From: Burkholderiaceae bacterium
GTDB taxonomy: Bacteria; Pseudomonadota; Gammaproteobacteria; Burkholderiales; Burkholderiaceae
NCBI GenBank assembly: GCA_947373615.1
Contig: CANBYN010000004.1
Span: forward strand, 1 to 23,793
Reading direction: 5' to 3'
DNA length: 23,793 nucleotides
The notes beneath the pieces are model-generated. The model saw only the letters and a list, made by a program, of their open reading frames with translations, was not told the origin of the DNA and searched no databases. This document shows, one piece after another, positions 1 through 6,589 of the stretch (position 1 is the first letter of the stretch; the number at the start of each line of letters is the position of its first letter). The position numbers and the translations under genes are program-made.

Positions 1-630
1 GCTGCTGCATTGCCGGAGACTTTTTATACCGTATGGAGCAATGTTTTCATGCGCGGTGAACTGTCGGAGGGTGAGACGCTATTAGTGCAGGGTGGTTCAA
101 GCGGTATTGGCGTAACAGCTATTTTGATTGCCAAGGCTCTTGGCCATAAGGTCTTTGTTACTGCTGGAACTGATGAAAAGTGTGCTGCCTGCCTCAAGTT
201 GGGGGCTGATTTAGCTATTAACTATAAGACACAAGATTTCGTTGAAGAGATCAAAAAGGCTACAGACGGTAAAGGCGTGAACGTTATCCTTGATATGGTG
301 ACAGGTTCATACGTACAACGTGAAATCGATTGCCTTGCTGATGATGGTCGTATTGTGATAATTGCAATTCAGGGCGGATCTAAAGCTGAAGTTAGCACCA
401 ATCAAATTTTGCGTCGTCGTCTCACTATTACTGGTTCAACTTTGCGGCCACGTCCAGTTTCATTCAAGAAACAAATTACCAAGCAGTTGTATGATTATGT
501 TTGGCCCTTGCTTAATGCGGGTCAATTAAAACCAGTGATCTATAAAACATTTACGCTTGACCAGGCAGCTGATGCCCATCGTCTGATGGAGTCCTCTGAG
601 CACGTAGGCAAGATAGTTTTAACAGTTTAA
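1..630 (+). CDS. NAD(P)H:quinone oxidoreductase, PIG3/zinc-independent MDR family (5' truncated)
   Basis: The reading frame is open from base 1, so the window holds only the C-terminal 209 codons of a roughly 320-330 aa medium-chain dehydrogenase/reductase. The fragment begins in the helix before the nucleotide-binding fold (LPETFYTVWSNVF, a hallmark of the PIG3/TP53I3 subgroup). It then shows the Rossmann glycine motif GGSSGIGVTA and continues through the fold to a normal C-terminus (HVGKIVLTV). No structural zinc cysteine cluster is visible in this part. Family members reduce quinones or other carbonyl-activated alkenes with NADPH in the cytoplasm; the true substrate cannot be read from sequence. 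It ends 15 bp before tpiA and is probably co-transcribed with it. The TTG at base 10 is internal, not a start. Confidence 0.9.
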   Translation, partial: AAALPETFYTVWSNVFMRGELSEGETLLVQGGSSGIGVTAILIAKALGHKVFVTAGTDEKCAACLKLGADLAINYKTQDFVEEIKKATDGKGVNVILDMVTGSYVQREIDCLADDGRIVIIAIQGGSKAEVSTNQILRRRLTITGSTLRPRPVSFKKQITKQLYDYVWPLLNAGQLKPVIYKTFTLDQAADAHRLMESSEHVGKIVLTV

Positions 631-645
631 GAACGCTAAAGAGTT

Positions 646-1404
646 ATGCGCCCACTTATCGTCATCGGCAACTGGAAAATGAATGGCAATCTTGCTAGTA
701 ATCAAGATTGGATCAAAACGGTTGCCAGAGGGATGGAGCGTGGCATGCCATCGGGTCGTAAATATGCAGTTTGCCCTCCATTTCCATATTTATCTCAATG
801 CGCTGGTTTGATTAAAGATATCTCCTTAGCTTTTTTAAGTCTTGGTGCGCAAGATGCTTCAGCTCACATTGCTGGTGCTTATACAGGTGAAGTTGCCGCA
901 TCGATGCTTAAGGAAATGGGCTGCCAATATGTCATCGTTGGGCACTCTGAGCGTCGCCAAATGCATCAAGAGGTTGATGAAGCTGTGGCTGCTAAAGCCC
1001 TACAGGTATTGGATGCGGGCATGACCCCGGTGATTTGCGTTGGCGAAACCGCTGATGAAAGAAATTCAGGCAGGGCGGAAGAGGTAGTTTGCGGACAAAT
1101 TGCTAAGCAAGTATCAGTTTTGCAAGATCGTTTGGCTGATTGTTTGATTGCTTATGAGCCGATTTGGGCGATTGGAACAGGCAAAGTAGCGAGCGCTCAA
1201 GTGGCTCAAGATATGCATCACGCTATTCGCCACCAGTTAGCTGAATTTGATGAGGATGTTGCTGCCCATGTCGCCATTTTGTATGGTGGCAGCGTGAAGC
1301 CCGATAATGCCGTTGAATTGTTTGCCATGCCAGACATAGATGGTGGATTAGTTGGGGGTGCATCATTAAATCCCCAAGATTTTCTTGCCATCTGTCAGGC
1401 GTAG
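646..1404 (+). CDS. tpiA: Triosephosphate isomerase
   Basis: Interconverts dihydroxyacetone phosphate and glyceraldehyde 3-phosphate in glycolysis and gluconeogenesis, in the cytoplasm. At 252 aa it has the usual length for a TIM barrel. Catalytic residues are all visible: Lys11 in GNWKMN, His100 in the GHSERR motif, and Glu171 in AYEPIWAIGTG, which leads into flexible loop 6. The phosphate-binding signatures YGGSVKPDN (about 213-221) and GGLVGGASL (about 233-241) are also present. The ATG start is preceded by a purine-rich AAAGAG very close to it. It lies 15 bp after the oxidoreductase and 22 bp before secG, consistent with one transcript. The tpiA-secG pairing upstream of nuo is, from memory, common in Burkholderiales. 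Confidence 0.98.
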   Translation: MRPLIVIGNWKMNGNLASNQDWIKTVARGMERGMPSGRKYAVCPPFPYLSQCAGLIKDISLAFLSLGAQDASAHIAGAYTGEVAASMLKEMGCQYVIVGHSERRQMHQEVDEAVAAKALQVLDAGMTPVICVGETADERNSGRAEEVVCGQIAKQVSVLQDRLADCLIAYEPIWAIGTGKVASAQVAQDMHHAIRHQLAEFDEDVAAHVAILYGGSVKPDNAVELFAMPDIDGGLVGGASLNPQDFLAICQA

Positions 1405-1426
1405 ATTTTTTATTTGGAGATAAGCT

Positions 1427-1771
1427 GTGGAATGGTTTAAAACTTTATTGATCGTATTGCAGGTAATTTCAGCTTTGGCTGTAATTCTGTTGGTGCTGCT
1501 TCAGCAGGGTAAGGGTGCTGATATGGGCGCCGCTTTTGGTTCCGGCTCATCCGGAAGTTTGTTTGGTGCTAGTGGTTCTGCCAACTTTCTTTCTCATACC
1601 ACCGCTATTTGCGCTGCCATTTTCTTTATTTGCACTTTGGGTATCACTTGGATTGGCAATAAGAAAGAGGTAAGTCCAGGGGTACTTTCAGGAACTGTAG
1701 CCCCAGTAGTCGCGCCTGCTGCTCCGATAGCTCCAGTACAAGACCCTACAAAACCTGCAGTTCCTAAGTAA
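1427..1771 (+). CDS. secG: Preprotein translocase subunit SecG
   Basis: Small integral membrane subunit of the SecYEG channel that assists SecA-driven protein export. The 114-aa product has a first membrane helix (about 5-25, ending LLQQGKGADMGAAFG, the SecG signature), a Gly/Ser-rich cytoplasmic loop (GSGSSGSLFGASGSANF), a second membrane helix (about 56-76) and a Pro/Ala/Val-rich tail ending TKPAVPK. Such low-complexity tails vary freely between species. The start is GTG, chosen because GGAGA lies 6 bp upstream and because the protein begins MEWFKTLL as expected. It is followed by tRNA-Leu, a secG-tRNA-Leu(GAG) arrangement also seen in E. coli (secG-leuU). Confidence 0.95.
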   Translation: MEWFKTLLIVLQVISALAVILLVLLQQGKGADMGAAFGSGSSGSLFGASGSANFLSHTTAICAAIFFICTLGITWIGNKKEVSPGVLSGTVAPVVAPAAPIAPVQDPTKPAVPK

Positions 1772-1857
1772 AAAAGTAGGTTTTTAGGTATTTTTCTACC
1801 CCATTTTTGAGGTAGTCCAGTTGTGCAATGCAGTAGAATTGATGGGTTTTACAAGAT

Positions 1858-1942
1858 GCCGACGTGGTGAAATTGGTAGACACGCTATCTTGAGGGGGTA
1901 GTGGCTTAGGCTGTGCGAGTTCGAGTCTCGCCGTCGGCACCA
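1858..1942 (+). tRNA. leuU: tRNA-Leu(GAG)
   Basis: The acceptor stem GCCGACG (1858-1864) pairs perfectly with CGTCGGC (1932-1938), followed by discriminator A and an encoded CCA (1940-1942). The anticodon stem CTATC/GGTAG (1885-1889/1897-1901, one G-T pair) encloses the loop TTGAGGG with anticodon GAG at 1892-1894, which reads CUC and CUU. The T arm GCGAG-TTCGAGT-CTCGC spans 1915-1931. The D loop carries GGTAGA, and a long variable arm (about 1902-1914) marks a class II tRNA. A weak -10-like TAGAAT sits at 1834-1839 without a good -35, so the tRNA may be processed from the secG transcript. No Rho-independent terminator is visible between it and nuoA. Confidence 0.96.
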
Positions 1943-2021
1943 AAATGGAATAAATGTAGGGGTTTTTGCTCTAAATCAATATTGTGTGTAGTGAAATAAT
2001 TAATAATCAGTCAAACGGCTC

Positions 2022-2025
2022 AGGA
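2022..2025 (+). promoter_or_regulatory. Shine-Dalgarno AGGA deciding the nuoA TTG start
   Basis: AGGA lies 5 bp before TTG at 2031. In this frame a TAA at 2004-2006 closes the region upstream and there is no ATG or GTG between it and 2031. The next in-frame ATG (2100) would remove the first membrane helix. The site therefore fixes a TTG start for nuoA. Confidence 0.75.
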
Positions 2026-2030
2026 CTATT

Positions 2031-2390
2031 TTGAATCTCGCTAATTACTTTCCAGTTTTACTCTTCATCCTAGTAGGTATTGGGGTTGGTTTAGTCCCTA
2101 TGTTCCTCGGGAAAATTTTGGCTCCCTCAAAGCCTGATGCTGAAAAACTCTCTCCATATGAGTGCGGTTTTGAGGCTTTTGAAGATGCGCGCATGAAGTT
2201 TGACGTGCGCTACTATTTAATCGCCATTCTCTTCATCTTATTTGATCTAGAAACTGCATTCCTGTTTCCGTGGGGTGTGGTTTTGCGTGATATTGGCTGG
2301 TTTGGCTACGCCTCCATGGTGATTTTCCTCTTGGAATTCATTGTGGGATTCGTTTATATCTGGAAAAAGGGCGCTCTCAACTGGGAGTGA
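2031..2390 (+). CDS. nuoA: NADH-quinone oxidoreductase subunit A
   Basis: Membrane subunit of complex I beside NuoH, at the junction with the peripheral arm. The 119-aa protein has three predicted helices (about 6-28, 61-80, 86-110). Between helices 1 and 2 lies the conserved loop with SPYECGFEAF, whose Cys45 sits near the quinone cavity in the active/deactive switch region of the family. The second helix carries the conserved acidic pair in FDLE (Asp72, Glu74). The start codon is TTG, forced by an upstream stop and supported by a Shine-Dalgarno site at 2022-2025. This is the first gene of the nuo cluster. The 88 bp between the tRNA and TTG are AT-rich; a TTGCTC (1966-1971)/TAGTGA (1989-1994) pair with 17-bp spacing is too weak to call a promoter. 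Confidence 0.96.
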   Translation: MNLANYFPVLLFILVGIGVGLVPMFLGKILAPSKPDAEKLSPYECGFEAFEDARMKFDVRYYLIAILFILFDLETAFLFPWGVVLRDIGWFGYASMVIFLLEFIVGFVYIWKKGALNWE

Positions 2391-2395
2391 TAGAT

Positions 2396-2878
2396 ATGGC
2401 ACTAGAAGGCGTACTTAAAGAGGGATTCATCACTACTACGGCTGACCAGTTGATTAACTGGACCCGTAATGGATCGTTATGGCCCATGACCTTTGGTTTG
2501 GCCTGTTGCGCAGTAGAAATGATGCACGCTGGCGCGTCCCGTTACGACTTGGATCGATTTGGCGTTGTTTTTCGCCCATCTCCACGCCAATCTGACCTCA
2601 TGATTGTTGCCGGCACACTCACTAATAAGATGGCTCCTGCATTACGTAAGGTATATGACCAAATGCCAGAACCGCGTTGGGTTCTCTCGATGGGCTCTTG
2701 CGCTAATGGTGGAGGTTATTACCATAACTCCTATTCAGTAGTTCGAGGTTGCGATCGCATTGTGCCGGTAGATATTTATGTCCCTGGCTGTCCTCCAACT
2801 GCAGAAGCCTTGATCTATGGGATTATCCAATTGCAATCTAAGATCGCTCGCACTAGCACTATTGCGCGGAAGGCTTAA
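2396..2878 (+). CDS. nuoB: NADH-quinone oxidoreductase subunit B
   Basis: Peripheral-arm subunit carrying cluster N2, the last Fe-S centre before ubiquinone. With an ATG start the protein is 160 aa and begins MALEGVLKEGF, as betaproteobacterial homologues do. The N2 ligands are the adjacent Cys37-Cys38 (LACCAVEMMH), Cys102 (MGSCANGGG) and Cys132 (VPGCPPT). A longer frame from GTG at 2387, overlapping the nuoA stop, adds only three residues. It is less likely because GGGAG at 2383-2387 is spaced 8 bp from the ATG, while nothing suitable precedes the GTG. The gene follows nuoA by 5 bp and precedes nuoC by 3 bp, so translation is probably coupled. Confidence 0.96.
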   Translation: MALEGVLKEGFITTTADQLINWTRNGSLWPMTFGLACCAVEMMHAGASRYDLDRFGVVFRPSPRQSDLMIVAGTLTNKMAPALRKVYDQMPEPRWVLSMGSCANGGGYYHNSYSVVRGCDRIVPVDIYVPGCPPTAEALIYGIIQLQSKIARTSTIARKA

Positions 2879-2881
2879 AAG

Positions 2882-3481
2882 ATGTCAGATCGATTAAACC
2901 AATTAGTAGCTAACTTAGAAAAAGTTCTTGGCAAGCGTGTCCAGTCAATTGAACTTGCTTTAGGTGAAGTTACTGTAGTAGTAAATGCTGATACTTATTT
3001 TGAATCAGCAATGTTCATGCGTGATGATCCACTTCTGGCATTTGAGCAATTAATTGATTTATGTGGCGTAGATTATTTGGATCTCAATGAGGGATCTTGG
3101 AGTGGTAAACGCTTTGCAGCTGTTAGCCATTTACTATCTCTTAAGCATAACTGGCGCTTGCGTGTCCGTGTTTTTGCTCCGGATGATAGTTATCCTGTTG
3201 TTGCTTCCGTTACTCCTGTTTGGAATAGTGCAAACTGGTTTGAGCGTGAAGCGTTTGACCTCTACGGCATCTTGTTTGATGGCCATGAGGACTTACGGCG
3301 CATCTTGACCGACTATGGATTTATTGGGCATCCGTTTAGAAAAGATTTCCCAATTGCTGGCAATGTCGAAATGATTTACGACCCAGAATTAAAGCGTGTG
3401 ATGTATCAGCCTGTAACGATCGAGCCGCGTGAGATTACGCCACGAATCGTGCGTGAAGAGCAGTACGGAGATCCGGTTTAA
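2882..3481 (+). CDS. nuoC: NADH-quinone oxidoreductase subunit C (30 kDa)
   Basis: Peripheral-arm subunit without cofactors that packs against NuoD and NuoB. At 199 aa it is the stand-alone form rather than the fused NuoCD of enterobacteria. The family signature is clear: EREAFDLYG at 121-129 followed by GHEDLRRIL (134-142) and GHPFRKDFP (149-157). The ATG follows a strong GGAAGG Shine-Dalgarno at 2868-2873, located inside the end of nuoB. The C-terminus (EQYGDPV) ends 3 bp before nuoD. Confidence 0.97.
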   Translation: MSDRLNQLVANLEKVLGKRVQSIELALGEVTVVVNADTYFESAMFMRDDPLLAFEQLIDLCGVDYLDLNEGSWSGKRFAAVSHLLSLKHNWRLRVRVFAPDDSYPVVASVTPVWNSANWFEREAFDLYGILFDGHEDLRRILTDYGFIGHPFRKDFPIAGNVEMIYDPELKRVMYQPVTIEPREITPRIVREEQYGDPV

Positions 3482-3484
3482 GTC

Positions 3485-4738
3485 ATGGCAAAAATTAAGA
3501 ACTACACCCTCAATTTCGGACCTCAACATCCTGCGGCACACGGTGTATTGCGGATGGTGTTGGAGTTAGACGGCGAAGTCATTCAGCGCGCCGACCCCCA
3601 TATTGGCTTATTGCATCGCGCTACAGAGAAATTGGCGGAAACGCGTACTTGGATTCAAAACGTTCCTTATATGGATCGCTTGGATTATGTGTCCATGATG
3701 TCCAATGAGCACGCTTATGTTTTAGCTATTGAAAAATTATTGCAGGTGGATGTTCCATTGCGTGCGCAATACATTCGCGTGATGTTTGATGAGTTAACTC
3801 GTTTGCTAAATCACCTGCTGTGGATTGGTTGTCATGGTTTGGACGTTGGCGCTATGGCGGTGTTCTTGTATGCCTTCCGCGATCGTGAAGATATTTTTGA
3901 TATGTATGAAGCGGTATCTGGTGCGCGTATGCATGCTGCGTACTATCGTCCAGGCGGCGTATATCGTGATTTACCAGATCAAATGGCTCAGTACACTAAG
4001 AACAAGATTCGCAGTGCATCCGCCATTAAGCGTTTGAATGAAAATCGCAGCGGCACATTGCTTGACTTCATTGATGATTTCACAGGCCGTTTCGATGCAA
4101 ACGTTGATGAATATTGCAATCTCTTAACGGATAACCGTATTTGGAAGCAGCGCTTGGTAGGCATTGGTGTAGTTTCACCAGAGCGTGCATTGCAACTTGG
4201 ATTTACTGGCCCAATGTTGCGTGGCTCAGGTATTGAGTGGGATTTGCGTAAGAAGCAACCATACGAAACTTATGACAAGTTAGAGTTTGATATTCCAGTG
4301 GGTGTAAATGGCGACTCTTATGATCGATACCTCATTCGTATGGAAGAAATGCGTCAATCTAACCGCATCATTAAGCAATGCGTAGCTTGGTTAAAAGCAA
4401 ATGATGGTCCAGTGATGAGCGATAACCACAAAGTGGCTCCGCCAAAACGCGTGGACATGAAGTCCAACATGGAAGAGTTGATTCACCACTTCAAACTCTT
4501 TACCGAAGGTATGCACGTTCCTAATGGAGAGGCATACTCAGCTATTGAGCATCCAAAAGGTGAGTTTGGTATCTATCTGATTTCTGATGGCGCGAATAAG
4601 CCATATCGCATGAAGATTCGTGCGCCTGGGTTTGTGCATCTTTCCGCAATGGATGAGATGGCTCGTGGTCACATGTTGGCTGATGCGGTAACCATTATTG
4701 GTACCCAAGATATTGTGTTTGGGGAGATTGACCGCTAA
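3485..4738 (+). CDS. nuoD: NADH-quinone oxidoreductase subunit D (49 kDa)
   Basis: Subunit that, with NuoB, forms the ubiquinone-binding pocket of complex I; it derives from the large subunit of NiFe hydrogenases but lacks the metal-site cysteines. The 417-aa product starts with the signature GPQHPAAHG (12-20). His19 and Tyr68 (RLDYVSM) correspond to the quinone head-group ligands known in the family (His38 and Tyr87 of the Thermus protein, with the same offset). The conserved ARMHAAYYRPGG segment follows in the middle. The C-terminus IVFGEIDR is typical. The start is ATG, 3 bp after nuoC. Confidence 0.98.
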   Translation: MAKIKNYTLNFGPQHPAAHGVLRMVLELDGEVIQRADPHIGLLHRATEKLAETRTWIQNVPYMDRLDYVSMMSNEHAYVLAIEKLLQVDVPLRAQYIRVMFDELTRLLNHLLWIGCHGLDVGAMAVFLYAFRDREDIFDMYEAVSGARMHAAYYRPGGVYRDLPDQMAQYTKNKIRSASAIKRLNENRSGTLLDFIDDFTGRFDANVDEYCNLLTDNRIWKQRLVGIGVVSPERALQLGFTGPMLRGSGIEWDLRKKQPYETYDKLEFDIPVGVNGDSYDRYLIRMEEMRQSNRIIKQCVAWLKANDGPVMSDNHKVAPPKRVDMKSNMEELIHHFKLFTEGMHVPNGEAYSAIEHPKGEFGIYLISDGANKPYRMKIRAPGFVHLSAMDEMARGHMLADAVTIIGTQDIVFGEIDR

Positions 4739-4761
4739 CCCAGCGGGCCAAGGATTATTTA

Positions 4762-5268
4762 ATGACAACTACTCTTCAACTATCCGATAAAACGCTGGCA
4801 GATATTGCCCGCAATATCGCTAAATATCCAGCAGAGCAAAAGCAGTCTGCTGTGATGGCTTCTTTAATTGCAGTTCAAACTGAGTTAGGTTGGGTATCAC
4901 CCGAGGTGATTGAAACCGTTGCACAGATTCTGGAAATGCCAACGATTGCTGTTGAGGAAGTTGCTACTTTCTACAACATGTACAACACCAAGCCAATTGG
5001 TAAATATAAATTAGTGATTTGCACCAATTTGCCTTGTCAGTTGACTCACGGAGAAACGGCTGCAACATATCTAAAAGAAACCCTAGGAATTGGTTTTAAT
5101 GAAACGACTCCTTGTGGGACATTCACCCTCAAAGAAGGTGAATGCATGGGCGCCTGCGGTGACTCACCTGTGATGTTAGTGAATGACAAGCGCATGTGTA
5201 GTTTCATGAGCAAAGAAAAGATCGATGCACTTCTGAATGAACTCCGTGCAGAAGGGAAATCATCATGA
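4762..5268 (+). CDS. nuoE: NADH-quinone oxidoreductase subunit E (24 kDa)
   Basis: Thioredoxin-fold subunit of the NADH-oxidising module, binding the [2Fe-2S] cluster N1a. The four ligands are Cys87 and Cys92 (ICTNLPC) and Cys128 and Cys132 (ECMGAC) in a 168-aa protein. The N-terminal helical region with VATFYNMY (about 67-74) is typical. The ATG is preceded by AAGGA (4750-4754) at a 7-bp spacing. Its stop overlaps the nuoF start in ATGA (5265-5268), indicating coupled translation of the two partner subunits. Confidence 0.98.
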   Translation: MTTTLQLSDKTLADIARNIAKYPAEQKQSAVMASLIAVQTELGWVSPEVIETVAQILEMPTIAVEEVATFYNMYNTKPIGKYKLVICTNLPCQLTHGETAATYLKETLGIGFNETTPCGTFTLKEGECMGACGDSPVMLVNDKRMCSFMSKEKIDALLNELRAEGKSS

Positions 5269-6563
5269 CCAGTTTGCACGATCGTCATATCAAACCTTTA
5301 ATCCTTGCTGGATTAAATGGTGACAACTGGCGCTTAAAAGATTATGAAAGCCGTGGTGGATATCAGCAGTTACGTCGCCTTATTAACGATAAGGTTGCTC
5401 CTGATGCCATCATCGCCGAATTAAAAGCTTCGTCATTGCGTGGTCGTGGTGGCGCGGGCTTCCCAACAGGTTTGAAGTGGAGCTTTATGCCACGACAATT
5501 CCCAGGTCAAAAATATTTGGTATGCAATAGCGACGAAGGTGAGCCTGGTACATTTAAAGACCGAGACATCATGCGTTACAACCCTCATGCATTAATTGAG
5601 GGCATGATTATTGGTGCATACACGATGGGCATCACGGTTGGATACAACTATATCCACGGTGAGATTTGGGAGGTGTATTCACGTTTTGAAGAAGCTCTCG
5701 AAGAAGCTCGAGCTGCTGGGTATTTGGGTGACAAGATTTTAGGAAGCGATTTCTCCTTCCAATTGCATGCTTCTCCAGGTTGGGGTGCTTATATTTGTGG
5801 TGAAGAAACGGCTTTGCTTGAGTCTTTAGAGGGTAAAAAAGGTCAGCCACGCTTTAAGCCACCATTTCCGGCAAGCTTTGGTTTGTATGGCAAGCCAACG
5901 ACAATTAACAACACGGAAACATTTGCGGCCGTGCCATTCATTTTGGCTATTGGCGGCTCAGCTTATTTAGAGCTTGGCAAGCCAAATAATGGTGGAACCA
6001 AAATTTTCTCCGTATCTGGTGACGTTGTTCATCCAGGCAATTACGAGATTCCTTTGGGTACTCCATTTGCGGAGCTACTAAAACTTGCAGGCGGCATGCG
6101 TGACGGCAAAGCATTGAAAGCAGTGATTCCAGGCGGCTCTTCGGCGCCAGTTGTTCCAGGTTCGCAAATGATGGATCTCACTATGGATTACGACAGCATT
6201 GCTAAGGCCGGCTCGATGTTGGGTTCTGGTGCAGTGATTGTTATGAACGATACACGCTGTATGGTTCGCGCATTAGAGCGTCTTTCTTACTTCTACCACG
6301 AAGAGTCTTGCGGTCAATGCACACCATGCCGTGAAGGTACTGGCTGGTTATACAGAATTGTCCATCGCATTGAAAATGGTCAAGGACGCCTAGAAGATTT
6401 AGATTTGCTTAATGATGTAGCTGCCAATATTCAAGGTCGCACAATTTGCGCTCTTGGTGATGCTGCTGCAATGCCGGTTCGTGGCATGTTAAAGCATTAC
6501 ATGGATGAATTTGCGTATCACGTAGAACATAAGCGCTGCTTAGATTCTGCGCAACCTTTATAA
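5265..6563 (+). CDS. nuoF: NADH-quinone oxidoreductase subunit F (51 kDa)
   Basis: Catalytic subunit that binds NADH and FMN and the [4Fe-4S] cluster N3, the entry point for electrons. In the 432-aa protein the FMN/NADH site is shown by GRGGAGFPTGLKW (60-72), the acidic NSDEGEPGTFKDR (88-100) and ICGEETAL (178-185). The N3 ligands are Cys349, Cys352 and Cys355 in ESCGQCTPCREGTG plus Cys395 in TICALGDA. Length and motif order are normal. It begins within the end of nuoE (4-bp overlap) with AAGGGA upstream, and ends 26 bp before nuoG. Confidence 0.99.
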   Translation: MTSLHDRHIKPLILAGLNGDNWRLKDYESRGGYQQLRRLINDKVAPDAIIAELKASSLRGRGGAGFPTGLKWSFMPRQFPGQKYLVCNSDEGEPGTFKDRDIMRYNPHALIEGMIIGAYTMGITVGYNYIHGEIWEVYSRFEEALEEARAAGYLGDKILGSDFSFQLHASPGWGAYICGEETALLESLEGKKGQPRFKPPFPASFGLYGKPTTINNTETFAAVPFILAIGGSAYLELGKPNNGGTKIFSVSGDVVHPGNYEIPLGTPFAELLKLAGGMRDGKALKAVIPGGSSAPVVPGSQMMDLTMDYDSIAKAGSMLGSGAVIVMNDTRCMVRALERLSYFYHEESCGQCTPCREGTGWLYRIVHRIENGQGRLEDLDLLNDVAANIQGRTICALGDAAAMPVRGMLKHYMDEFAYHVEHKRCLDSAQPL

Positions 6564-6589
6564 AGTTTTAGAGCACGGGACATCTTAAA

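Noticed and set aside
1776..1815. Imperfect inverted repeats (CTACC/GGTAG) after secG as a terminator
   Set aside because: The arms are only 5 bp with a 10-nt loop, and no T run follows the second arm.
2387..2395. GTG start for nuoB overlapping the nuoA stop
   Set aside because: No suitable Shine-Dalgarno precedes it, and homologues begin at the ATG three codons later.
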